From CAYUYV01 sp964561475 (GTDB taxonomy: Bacteria; Pseudomonadota; Alphaproteobacteria; JAJFIK01), in NCBI GenBank assembly GCA_964561475.1, contig CAZLPU010000010.1, positions 1 to 64,000 of the forward strand: DNA of 64,000 nt, written 5' to 3'. The notes below the pieces were generated by a model that saw only the letters and a program-made list of their open reading frames with translations, made no database searches and was not told where the DNA came from. Each line of letters opens with the position of its first letter. Within the stretch, counting starts at the first letter, position 1. The position numbers and the translations under genes were made by a program. Below, in pieces: positions 15,924 to 22,969 of the stretch.

Positions 15924-17852
15924 TCATCCCTGCCCGCTGGTGTCTGGCCCGCTCTTGTCCGGCCCGCCGTTGTTGACCGCAGTGCCGCCCCGCAGGCGTG
16001 TGCGCGGCCCGACGGGCGTCTTCGAGGCGGGATCGAAATGCTGGGCCGCCCGCATGATGTCCCGGGCCACGGGTGCGGCCGCCTTGGAACCGCTGCCCCC
16101 ATGTTCCACGATCACCGCCACGGCATATTTCGGATTTTCCACCGGCCCGTAGCCCACAAACAAAGCATGATCCCGCAGGCGCCAGGGCAGATCTTCATTC
16201 TTGCGCACCCCCTGGCGGCGCTCCGCTTCGGTGATCCGGCGCACCTGGGCCGTACCGGTCTTGCCCGCCATGGACATGCCTTCTTCGTCGAGGCGGGCGC
16301 CGAAACCCGTGCCCCTGATGTCGTTGCTCACCGCATCCATGGCCCGCTTCACCAGGGCCACATGGGCGGGATCAATCGTCAGTTGCTCTGCCGTTGTGTC
16401 CCGGATCTGAAGTTCGCTCCCCACGGAGCGGATGACCCGGGGCTCCACCTGGCGCCCGCCATTGGCGATCCGCGCCGTCATCAGAGCCAGCTGCAATGGG
16501 GTCGCGAGCAGATATCCTTGCCCGATTCCGACATTGTATGTCTCGCCCATGACCCAGGGTTTGCCCGTGACCGCCCGCTTCCAGCCCGTGGTGGGCACCA
16601 GTCCGGCTTTCTCGTTCGCAATTTCCAGGCCGGAGGTCTCCCCCAGGCCGAATTTCTTGAACACCTCGGCCAGCCGGTCCGCCCCGAGCCGCCGGGCCAC
16701 TTCGTAGAAATAAATGTCGCAGGAGTGCTTGATGCCATCATGCATGTCCACGACGCCGTGACCGCCCCGTTTCCAACAGTGGAACCGGTGATTGCCGAGC
16801 ATGGTGTGGCCCAGACAGGTGACCGTCTCGCTCGGCCCCATGACTCCGTGCTCGAGGGCGGCCAGGGCCACGATGGGCTTGACCGTGGAGCCGGGCGGGT
16901 ACTGTCCCTGGATCGCCTTGTTGATCAGGGGTTTGTATTCATTGGAAATCAGATCGTTCCATTCGCTCTTGGACAAACCCCGGCTGAAGGCATTGGGATC
17001 AAAGCCCGGCACCGACACCAAAGAGATCAACTCGCCGGTATGGACATCAAGCAACGCGGCGCCGCCGCTCTGGCCCTCCAGGGCTTTGACCGCCGCCCGC
17101 TGAACATTCATATCGAGGGTCAGGACCGCCTCGAGACCCGGTGAACCTTCTGAGCGGTCCAGTTCCCGGATTACCCGGCCCCGGGCATTGACCTCCACCT
17201 GCCTGGTGCCGCTGGTGCCCCGCAGGCCCGTATCCAGGCGCCGTTCCACACCGTTCTTGCCGACCCGGAAGCCGGGCAGACGCAGAAGCGGGTCATCGTC
17301 CAGGTCTTCTTCGGACACCGCCCCCACATAGCCGACCAGATGGCTCAGTTCCTCTGCAAACGGATAAAACCGGGTATCCCCCACATCCGGATGCACCCCG
17401 GGCAGGTCGGGACTGCGCAGATTGATCTGGGCAAACTGGCTCCAGGTGAGGTTTTCGGCCACGGTGACGGGCACGAATTTGGCGTTGCGGCGCACTTCCT
17501 GAAGGACCCGTGCCCGGCGGCCGTCCGGCAGGCCGATGATGGCGTCAAGTTCGTCGAGAACCTCGTCCACTTCCAGATTGTCGGTATCTTCCGGCGTCAG
17601 GAGCACCCTGAGATTCTGGCGGTTGCCCGCAAGCTCCTGGCCGAACCGGTCCACAATCCGGCCCCGCAGGGGCGCGAGCAGACGGACCTTGATGCGGTTT
17701 TCGTCCGCCTTCATGCGGTACTGATCGGCTTCCAGGACCTGAAGCTGGTAGAGGCGGCCGAACAGGAGACCAAACACGCCAAACGCGCCGGCAGACATGA
17801 GAACTGTCCGTCGGGTGAAACTGCGCAGGCGAACTTGATCCTTACCGTCCAT
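15924..17852 (-). CDS. mrdA: penicillin-binding protein 2 (class B transpeptidase MrdA)
   Basis: Elongasome transpeptidase, 642 residues, with a single N-terminal membrane helix (LMSAGAFGVFGLLFGRLY). The dimerisation region begins PLRGRIVDRFGQELAGNRQ. Catalytic motifs: PPGSTVKP (Ser nucleophile near residue 325), SCD near 378, and KTGTAQ near 529. It cross-links peptidoglycan made by RodA, whose gene follows at once. It is separated from mreD by 425 bases filled with repeats, one of which reads as a terminator on this strand, so mrdA-rodA may need its own promoter. Confidence 0.96.
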   Translation of the reverse strand: MDGKDQVRLRSFTRRTVLMSAGAFGVFGLLFGRLYQLQVLEADQYRMKADENRIKVRLLAPLRGRIVDRFGQELAGNRQNLRVLLTPEDTDNLEVDEVLDELDAIIGLPDGRRARVLQEVRRNAKFVPVTVAENLTWSQFAQINLRSPDLPGVHPDVGDTRFYPFAEELSHLVGYVGAVSEEDLDDDPLLRLPGFRVGKNGVERRLDTGLRGTSGTRQVEVNARGRVIRELDRSEGSPGLEAVLTLDMNVQRAAVKALEGQSGGAALLDVHTGELISLVSVPGFDPNAFSRGLSKSEWNDLISNEYKPLINKAIQGQYPPGSTVKPIVALAALEHGVMGPSETVTCLGHTMLGNHRFHCWKRGGHGVVDMHDGIKHSCDIYFYEVARRLGADRLAEVFKKFGLGETSGLEIANEKAGLVPTTGWKRAVTGKPWVMGETYNVGIGQGYLLATPLQLALMTARIANGGRQVEPRVIRSVGSELQIRDTTAEQLTIDPAHVALVKRAMDAVSNDIRGTGFGARLDEEGMSMAGKTGTAQVRRITEAERRQGVRKNEDLPWRLRDHALFVGYGPVENPKYAVAVIVEHGGSGSKAAAPVARDIMRAAQHFDPASKTPVGPRTRLRGGTAVNNGGPDKSGPDTSGQG

Positions 17853-17912
17853 TTACCGTCCACCACTCATTTTGGCATCTACACAAACACAGGCCGTTCA
17901 CTGAACCTATGA

Positions 17913-18073
17913 CTAGAACATGAGGCGTTTAATCCGCATCATGCTCAAGGCCGCGACTGCGGTCCGGCGCCACTGCGCCGCCCTCGCGGAGGCGCCTCGC
18001 GCCGTGAGCGAAAAAACGAGAGCGGCGGCCACCCTGTTTAAAGGTGATCGTAATTTTGCGCCCGCCGCTCTAG
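17913..18073 (-). repeat. dispersed ~160-bp repeat, copy 1 (terminator-carrying)
   Basis: Bounded by CTAG at both ends. On the minus strand it begins CTAGAGCGGCGGGCG and ends CATGTTCTAG, and is roughly 90% identical by eye to 56216-56375. It contains a hairpin of GAGCGGCGG with CCGCCGCTC (9 bp, plus inner CACC/GGTG) followed by TCG and six T, then CGCTCACGGCG. The same core is triplicated at 41275-41511. Confidence 0.85.
18010..18070 (-). terminator. intrinsic-terminator-like hairpin inside repeat copy 1
   Basis: Minus strand: GAGCGGCGG (18070-18062) pairs perfectly with CCGCCGCTC (18028-18020), with an inner CACC/GGTG, then T6 at 18016-18011. It lies between mreD and mrdA in the direction of their transcription. 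Confidence 0.65.
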
Positions 18074-18079
18074 TGGGGC

Positions 18080-18135
18080 GGCTCTGACGCTTGAGCCCCA
18101 CTGTGCGGCACGCTCATCACTCAAGTGTCAGAGCC
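18080..18135. repeat. 16-bp inverted repeat between mreD and mrdA
   Basis: GGCTCTGACGCTTGAG (18080-18095) and CTCAAGTGTCAGAGCC (18120-18135) pair at 15 of 16 positions around a 24-base loop. Confidence 0.8.
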
Positions 18136-18179
18136 AAAAGCTCCGCTAGAACCATAACCTTGCTCGTGGCTCTTCTCGC

Positions 18180-18227
18180 CCAGACATTTGCAATCGGACG
18201 AGCCGCGATCGGGATGCAAATGTCTGG
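18180..18227. repeat. 13-bp perfect inverted repeat between mreD and mrdA
   Basis: CCAGACATTTGCA (18180-18192) and TGCAAATGTCTGG (18215-18227), with a GC-rich 22-base interval. CTAG tetramers recur around these structures (17913, 18070, ~18145, 18237). Confidence 0.8.
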
Positions 18228-18277
18228 ACCGAACCACTAGACCAGTAACTGACCCTCACCCCTTCCAAATTCGCTTC

Positions 18278-18793
18278 TCACCGATCCGGCGATCCGATCA
18301 TCCGGTCCGCCACACCCAGGACCCATGCCGTGGGCGGATAGACCAGAATGGTCAGCCCCATCTGCCCAAGGATGGGCATGGGCGACAGAACCATCCAGAA
18401 ATAGATGCAAGCCAGGAGCCATGCGATCACCGCGGTCAACCCGGCGGCCATGGCAAACCCCGCGAGAGCGGAATAGGCCGCCCGTCCGACAAAAAAAAGG
18501 CGGTTGCGAAGCACACCCTCGAAGATGATCAAATAGACGAGAGCCCAAAGACCCAGAGGCCCGCCGGAAATGATGTCCTGGAACAGACCCGCCAGAAAGG
18601 CGATGACATGGGGACAGTATTCGGGCCGGTACACTGCCCAGTAGAACAGCAGGATCAGGGGGAAGGCCGGAGACAGGGGCACGCCGTTGAAATTGCCGAA
18701 GGGCAGAGCCTGGAACGACACGGCCACGAGCGCGCCGAAGGCCGTCAGCACGACGAAAAATGTCCGGGAATTGTGGGGCGCGAGCAGGGCCAT
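18278..18793 (-). CDS. mreD: rod-shape-determining membrane protein MreD
   Basis: A 171-residue, five- to six-helix inner-membrane protein of the elongasome. Begins MALLAPHNSRTFFVVLTAFG; the segment FYWAVYRPEYCPHVIAFLAG, with the following QDIISGGPLGLWALVYL, is the characteristic MreD 'P-E-x-x-P...G-L-x-x-D-x-x-x-G-x-x-L-G' region. It follows mreC by 15 bases. Short for some families but usual in alphaproteobacteria. Confidence 0.93.
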   Translation of the reverse strand: MALLAPHNSRTFFVVLTAFGALVAVSFQALPFGNFNGVPLSPAFPLILLFYWAVYRPEYCPHVIAFLAGLFQDIISGGPLGLWALVYLIIFEGVLRNRLFFVGRAAYSALAGFAMAAGLTAVIAWLLACIYFWMVLSPMPILGQMGLTILVYPPTAWVLGVADRMIGSPDR

Positions 18794-18808
18794 GGGCGTC
18801 TTGCGTCC

Positions 18809-19816
18809 CTACTGTCCGGAAGCCTGGGGAGGGGAAGCCGCGCCGGGCGCGGGCACATTCGCCGGATTGCCCGATACACCACTGACCACACCACCGGCCT
18901 CGGCAGAGACATCGACCGCCCCGCCCGGTTCGCCTCCGGTCATTTCAGGCGGGAGCACGGGTGCCGGTTCCTCATCGAGGGACCGGGGGAATTTGAACCG
19001 CAGCACACGGACGTAATCGATGGGCCGGTCGCCGGCGTTCCAGGATACCCGGTAGATCCCGAGATGATCCCGGCCCGCCACATTGCCCACCACAAGGCCC
19101 GGCGGCAGCACGCCGTCATCCCCGGAGGTCATCACCGTATCGCCGGGTCTGACCGCACCGGTCGCCATGAGAAATTCAAGCCGGGGCTGGGGACCGTTAT
19201 CCCCGGTGAGAATGGCCCGCTGGGCCGCGACCCCGATCTTGACCGGGATCCGGCTGTTCAAATCCGTGGCCAGCAGCACCCGCGCGGCTTTGCCGCTCAC
19301 GCCCACGACCCAGCCCACAAGGCCGAATTCGTTCACCACGGCCTGACCCTTGGACACGCCCTCGCTGTAACCGGCATTGATGATCATGGTACGCACAAAA
19401 GGGCTGCTGCCATCGCTGACGGCCCGTGCCGTGACGAACTCAAGATCCGGGTCGAGGGAAACGTCCAGGAGCGCGTTGAACCGCGCGAGCTTGGCTTCCG
19501 CTCGGATTGCCCTGGCGCGCCACTCATACATGGCCGCGTTTTCCTCCCGGAGGCGGGTGTTGTCCTGATAGACCAGGACGACATCACCAATCCCGTCGAC
19601 CCACTGCACGGCAGCGCCCACGGGAGCGGAGAGAAAACCGAAAATACTGGAGAAGGCCTCGGCGGTGCGGTCCCGCAGGGCCGACATGGTGGCGCTGTCC
19701 GTGCGCCCGAGAAACAGGATCAGCAGGGCAAGAATGACGAGCAAAACGAAAAAGCGGATCGGCAGGGAGCGAGCCCTCCCTTGAACATTATCCGCTGAAT
19801 TCGGCTGGTAGAGCAC
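18809..19816 (-). CDS. mreC: rod-shape-determining protein MreC
   Basis: A 335-residue protein: one N-terminal membrane helix (FFVLLVILALLILFLG), a coiled-coil-prone segment (NTRLREENAAMYEWRARAIR), then two MreC beta domains (VTARAVSDGSSPFVRTMIIN, GLVGWVVGVSGKAARVLLAT) and a Pro/Gly/Ala-rich tail of ~50 residues. It bridges MreB, MreD and PBP2 in the periplasm. I kept the GTG at 19816 as start because no good in-frame ATG exists; its ribosome-binding site is weak, so the exact start is uncertain. Confidence 0.93.
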   Translation of the reverse strand: MLYQPNSADNVQGRARSLPIRFFVLLVILALLILFLGRTDSATMSALRDRTAEAFSSIFGFLSAPVGAAVQWVDGIGDVVLVYQDNTRLREENAAMYEWRARAIRAEAKLARFNALLDVSLDPDLEFVTARAVSDGSSPFVRTMIINAGYSEGVSKGQAVVNEFGLVGWVVGVSGKAARVLLATDLNSRIPVKIGVAAQRAILTGDNGPQPRLEFLMATGAVRPGDTVMTSGDDGVLPPGLVVGNVAGRDHLGIYRVSWNAGDRPIDYVRVLRFKFPRSLDEEPAPVLPPEMTGGEPGGAVDVSAEAGGVVSGVSGNPANVPAPGAASPPQASGQ

Positions 19817-20014
19817 AGCTTAGAAACCCCGTTCGCTCCCAGTCCAGGACCGTGATGCCAGGGGACTTGGCTTGCTTGTTTGCCATTTGTCCCGCAACCC
19901 ACGCGCCTCAACCCGCGCCCTCTGAACATCGACCGCAAAAACGCGCGGCCGCCCCATATATGCCCCATCCTTCAAAAGTCCGACCACTGGGCCACTCTGC
20001 CCGCAAGACTGCCC

Positions 20015-20056
20015 AGCGTTGAATGCCGAGCGTTGAATGCCGAGCATTGAATGCCG
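20015..20056. repeat. three tandem 14-bp repeats in the mreB-mreC gap
   Basis: AGCGTTGAATGCCG twice, then AGCATTGAATGCCG, in perfect 14-base register, followed by AACGG. The mreB-mreC gap of 305 bases holds nothing else recognisable. Confidence 0.85.
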
Positions 20057-20121
20057 AACGGGGGGATGCCCCTTGCACGACGGACCGCTCCTGTACCGAA
20101 GTGTTAGGGAGCTTTCTCTTG

Positions 20122-21162
20122 TCAGTAAACCGTCGAGAGAACGTGACGCATTTTTTTGTGCTGCTCCAGGGCCTTGCCGGTGCCCAGAGCGACGCAGGAC
20201 AGGGGCTCATCAGCGAGGCTCACGGGCAGACCTGTCTCATCGCGCAGAACCTGGTCCAGGTGCTGAAGGAGCGCGCCGCCGCCGGTCAGGACGATCCCCT
20301 TGTCCACAATATCCGCCGCCAGTTCCGGCGGGGTCGCTTCCAGGGCCACCTTCACCGCTTCCACGATGGCGCCCACGGGCTCGGACAGGGCTTCCGCCAC
20401 CTGCTTTTGGGTGATGGTGATTTCCTTGGGCACCCCGTTCATGAGGTCCCGGCCTTTGATTTCGATGGAGCTGCCCGTCCCGTCGGCGGGGATCATGGCC
20501 GAGCCCACTTCCTTTTTGATGCGTTCGGCGGTGGATTCACCGATCAGCAGATTATGGTGGCGGCGAATGAAGGCGACGATGGCATCGTCCATCTTGTCGC
20601 CGCCCACCCGCACGGAGCGGGAATAGACGATGCCGCCCAGGGACAGCACGGCCACTTCCGTGGTGCCGCCGCCGATATCCACCACCATGGAGCCGGTGGG
20701 ATCGGTCACGGGCAGGCCGGCGCCGATGGCCGCCGCCATGGGCTCCTCGATGAGCAGCACCCGACGGGCCCCGGCGGACAGAGCGGATTCCTGGATGGCG
20801 CGGCGCTCAACGGCGGTGGAGCCGGAGGGCACGCAGACCACGATCAACGGATTGGCGAAACTGGAGCGGTTGTGCACTTTGCGGATGAAGTGCTTGATCA
20901 TTTCTTCGGCAACTTCGAAGTCGGCAATCACGCCGTCGCGCATGGGACGGATTGCTTCGATGTTCCCCGGGGTCCGGCCAAGCATCATCTTGGCGTCGTT
21001 GCCCACGGCGAGCACCTGTTTCTTGCCGCCTTTGGCAATGATGGCGACCACGGACGGTTCGTTCAGAACGATCCCCCGACCCTTGACGTAGACGAGCGTG
21101 TTCGCTGTCCCCAGATCGATCGCCATATCGGCGGAAAACATGCCAAGAAGACCGGAAAGCAT
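20122..21162 (-). CDS. mreB: actin-like rod-shape protein MreB
   Basis: A 346-residue bacterial actin that organises sidewall synthesis on the inner face of the membrane. ATP-site motifs: MAIDLGTANTLVYVKGRG (phosphate 1), VVDIGGGTTEVAVLSLGG (phosphate 2) and VLTGGGALLQHLD (adenosine). NEPSVVAI and GRTPGNIEAIRPMRDGVIAD are MreB-typical. First gene of the mreBCD run; 305 bases of non-coding DNA separate it from mreC, which is unusually long. Two tandem palindromic motifs sit 29-58 bases upstream. Confidence 0.97.
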   Translation of the reverse strand: MLSGLLGMFSADMAIDLGTANTLVYVKGRGIVLNEPSVVAIIAKGGKKQVLAVGNDAKMMLGRTPGNIEAIRPMRDGVIADFEVAEEMIKHFIRKVHNRSSFANPLIVVCVPSGSTAVERRAIQESALSAGARRVLLIEEPMAAAIGAGLPVTDPTGSMVVDIGGGTTEVAVLSLGGIVYSRSVRVGGDKMDDAIVAFIRRHHNLLIGESTAERIKKEVGSAMIPADGTGSSIEIKGRDLMNGVPKEITITQKQVAEALSEPVGAIVEAVKVALEATPPELAADIVDKGIVLTGGGALLQHLDQVLRDETGLPVSLADEPLSCVALGTGKALEQHKKMRHVLSTVY

Positions 21163-21187
21163 TGTTGTCGTCCCAAACTGTTCGATC

Positions 21188-21220
21188 AGACCTGATGATC
21201 AGGTAGACCTAATGATCAGG
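21188..21220. promoter_or_regulatory. tandem palindromic motif upstream of mreB
   Basis: AGACCTGATGATCAGG (21188-21203) and AGACCTAATGATCAGG (21205-21220): 16-base direct repeats with 17-base period, one difference. CCTGATGATCAGG is itself a palindrome around a central G. Position 26-58 bases before the mreB ATG suggests a regulator or core-promoter overlap; the factor is unknown. Confidence 0.5.
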
Positions 21221-22039
21221 CGATCGGGTTACAGACCACCCATCCCGAAGATACCGTCCCCCACCGGGTCCTCGCCAAGTCCAGATGCGGCCATCCCGCC
21301 GCAGTTCGGAACAACAAGGCCCAGGTCTCTCTGAACGCCCCCTCGCGTCCCCTGCCCCCCAAGAGACCCCTTACCATCCTCAAGGATCACAGTGCCGGGC
21401 CGCATCAGACGGAGTCACGCGAAACCAGCGCTTGGCCGGTGCGAGTGAAGCCACCCTAGACTGGCGGAATTCACTACGCGGTTAAGGCTAATAGCCCTTG
21501 CGTGAGACTTAATCGCAACGCCGGTGCGCTGACAAGCCACCGTTCGATGGTACGCAAATCCAGTGCCACAGTGCACGACTGGGAGCAGTGATGAAAGCCC
21601 TGCTCTCGGTTTTTTGCATGCCCACACAGCCTGAAGCGGTGCGTGAAATCAACCCATCGCCCAAAGATCGGATTCGACTGGAAATTCGGGAGGAAATTGC
21701 TGGAAATCCGCGGTTTCCTTCCGGGCGGTCCGACCAATCCACCGTCGGAAATGGCACGGGTGCCGGCGCGACCTGCCCCATTGTGGAACAGATATGGCGC
21801 GGACGCGCCGTGTGTGTCTCGAAACGCGCCTTCCCGCAGCAGGATCCGACAGCCCGGGCCTGCACAGCCTTGCCTTGACCGGCCAAATCACGGGATGAGT
21901 AGACCTGTCGTACACCTCTGAGCCGCCGGACCGAGATCCGAATGGCGCGGAGAGCAAGGGGCATTCCCTCTCAACGGCACATGGCCGGACAAGCCGATCC
22001 TTGCCGAGGCAGATCCATTACCAAGGACAACCATCCGCG
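21221..22039. other. ~820-base region without a supported gene
   Basis: Divergent gap between mreB and fzlA. Open frames here (for example 21588-21878 plus strand) lack a ribosome-binding site and recognisable composition. It should hold the promoters of both genes. No tRNA-like or known RNA structure recognised. Confidence 0.45.
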
Positions 22040-22705
22040 ATGCTCCAGCTCATCCACATGCCTTTTTCCCCCTTCAGCCGCAAGGCGCGGATGGTGGTGG
22101 CGGAGCGCAAGCTGGATGCGGAACTGATCCCCGCGCTCCCCTGGGACATGGGCGACGACCTTTTCGACTTGAACCCGGCGGGCACCCTGCCCGTGCTGGT
22201 CGACGGCACCACCGTCGTCGCCGATAGCAACGCCATCATCGAATATCTCGAGGACTCCCGCCCCGAGCAGACCCTTTTGCCCGGGGATGCGGCGGCGCGG
22301 GCGGAGGTCCGGCGACTGTGTGCCTGGTTCGACCAGAAGTTCCACTGGGAAGTCTCGGTCAATGTGACCTATGAGAAGATCCACAAAAAACTGCAGGGCG
22401 GCGGCTACCCGGAAATTTCGGCGATCCGGGCGGGGCATATGAACCTGCGCACCCACATGGATTACATCTGTTACCTGACCGGCCAGCGCAACTGGCTGGC
22501 GGGCCGGGACCTGAGCCTGGCGGACTTCGCCGCCGCCGCCCCGATCTCCTGCCTGGATTATCTGGGCGACATTCCCTGGTCCAATTATCCCGAAGCCAAG
22601 GAGTGGTACGTCCGGGTCAAATCCCGCCCGGCGTTTCGCGGCATCCTGGAAGACCGCATCCGGGGCATGCCCCCACCCCGCCATTACGACGACCTGGATT
22701 TCTGA
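22040..22705 (+). CDS. fzlA: FzlA-type glutathione-transferase-like FtsZ-binding protein
   Basis: A 221-residue GST-fold protein: N-terminal thioredoxin-like domain (MLQLIHMPFSPFSRKARMVV, NPAGTLPVLVDG, ADSNAIIEYLED) and a helical C-terminal domain. The stretch WFDQKFHWEVSVNVTYEKIH, the phrase LSLADFAAAAPISCLDYLGD and the ending PPPRHYDDLDF match FzlA, the alphaproteobacterial FtsZ-curving division factor, rather than detoxifying GSTs. Start at 22040 chosen over 22001 because the fold begins there and AAGGA is upstream. Placement beside the mre cluster fits a cell-shape role. Confidence 0.8.
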   Translation: MLQLIHMPFSPFSRKARMVVAERKLDAELIPALPWDMGDDLFDLNPAGTLPVLVDGTTVVADSNAIIEYLEDSRPEQTLLPGDAAARAEVRRLCAWFDQKFHWEVSVNVTYEKIHKKLQGGGYPEISAIRAGHMNLRTHMDYICYLTGQRNWLAGRDLSLADFAAAAPISCLDYLGDIPWSNYPEAKEWYVRVKSRPAFRGILEDRIRGMPPPRHYDDLDF

Positions 22706-22899
22706 GCACGCCTGGAACCACAGGATTTTTAACCCGGCCACCCTGTCCGGGGATCGATCCCTCATGCCGCGCGACCTTGAAGCACCGTGATGGGACCCGT
22801 GGCCGGATCTGGTCAACGGGGCATCCGGTGGCGTAGCCTTTGCCATGGGTTGTCCCCCTGACGGCGGGAATGGGCGGAACAGGCTTGCGCCCCGGGGAT

Positions 22900-22953
22900 C
22901 CCGGTGAGCCTGAAAAGCCCGGAGAGTTTGAAGAGCCCGGACAGTTTGAAAAG
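22900..22953 (+). repeat. three tandem 18-bp repeats in the antiporter leader
   Basis: CCCGGTGAGCCTGAAAAG, CCCGGAGAGTTTGAAGAG and CCCGGACAGTTTGAAAAG follow one another without gaps and end at the ribosome-binding site (AAGGAG) of the next gene. In frame they would add SLKSP-like repeats if translation began at a GTG at 22904. Confidence 0.8.
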
Positions 22954-22969
22954 AAGGAGTCGGTGGCCT

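Noticed and set aside
21588..21878. 96-residue open frame upstream of fzlA
   Set aside because: No ribosome-binding site, no recognisable motif, and competing frames are equally open.
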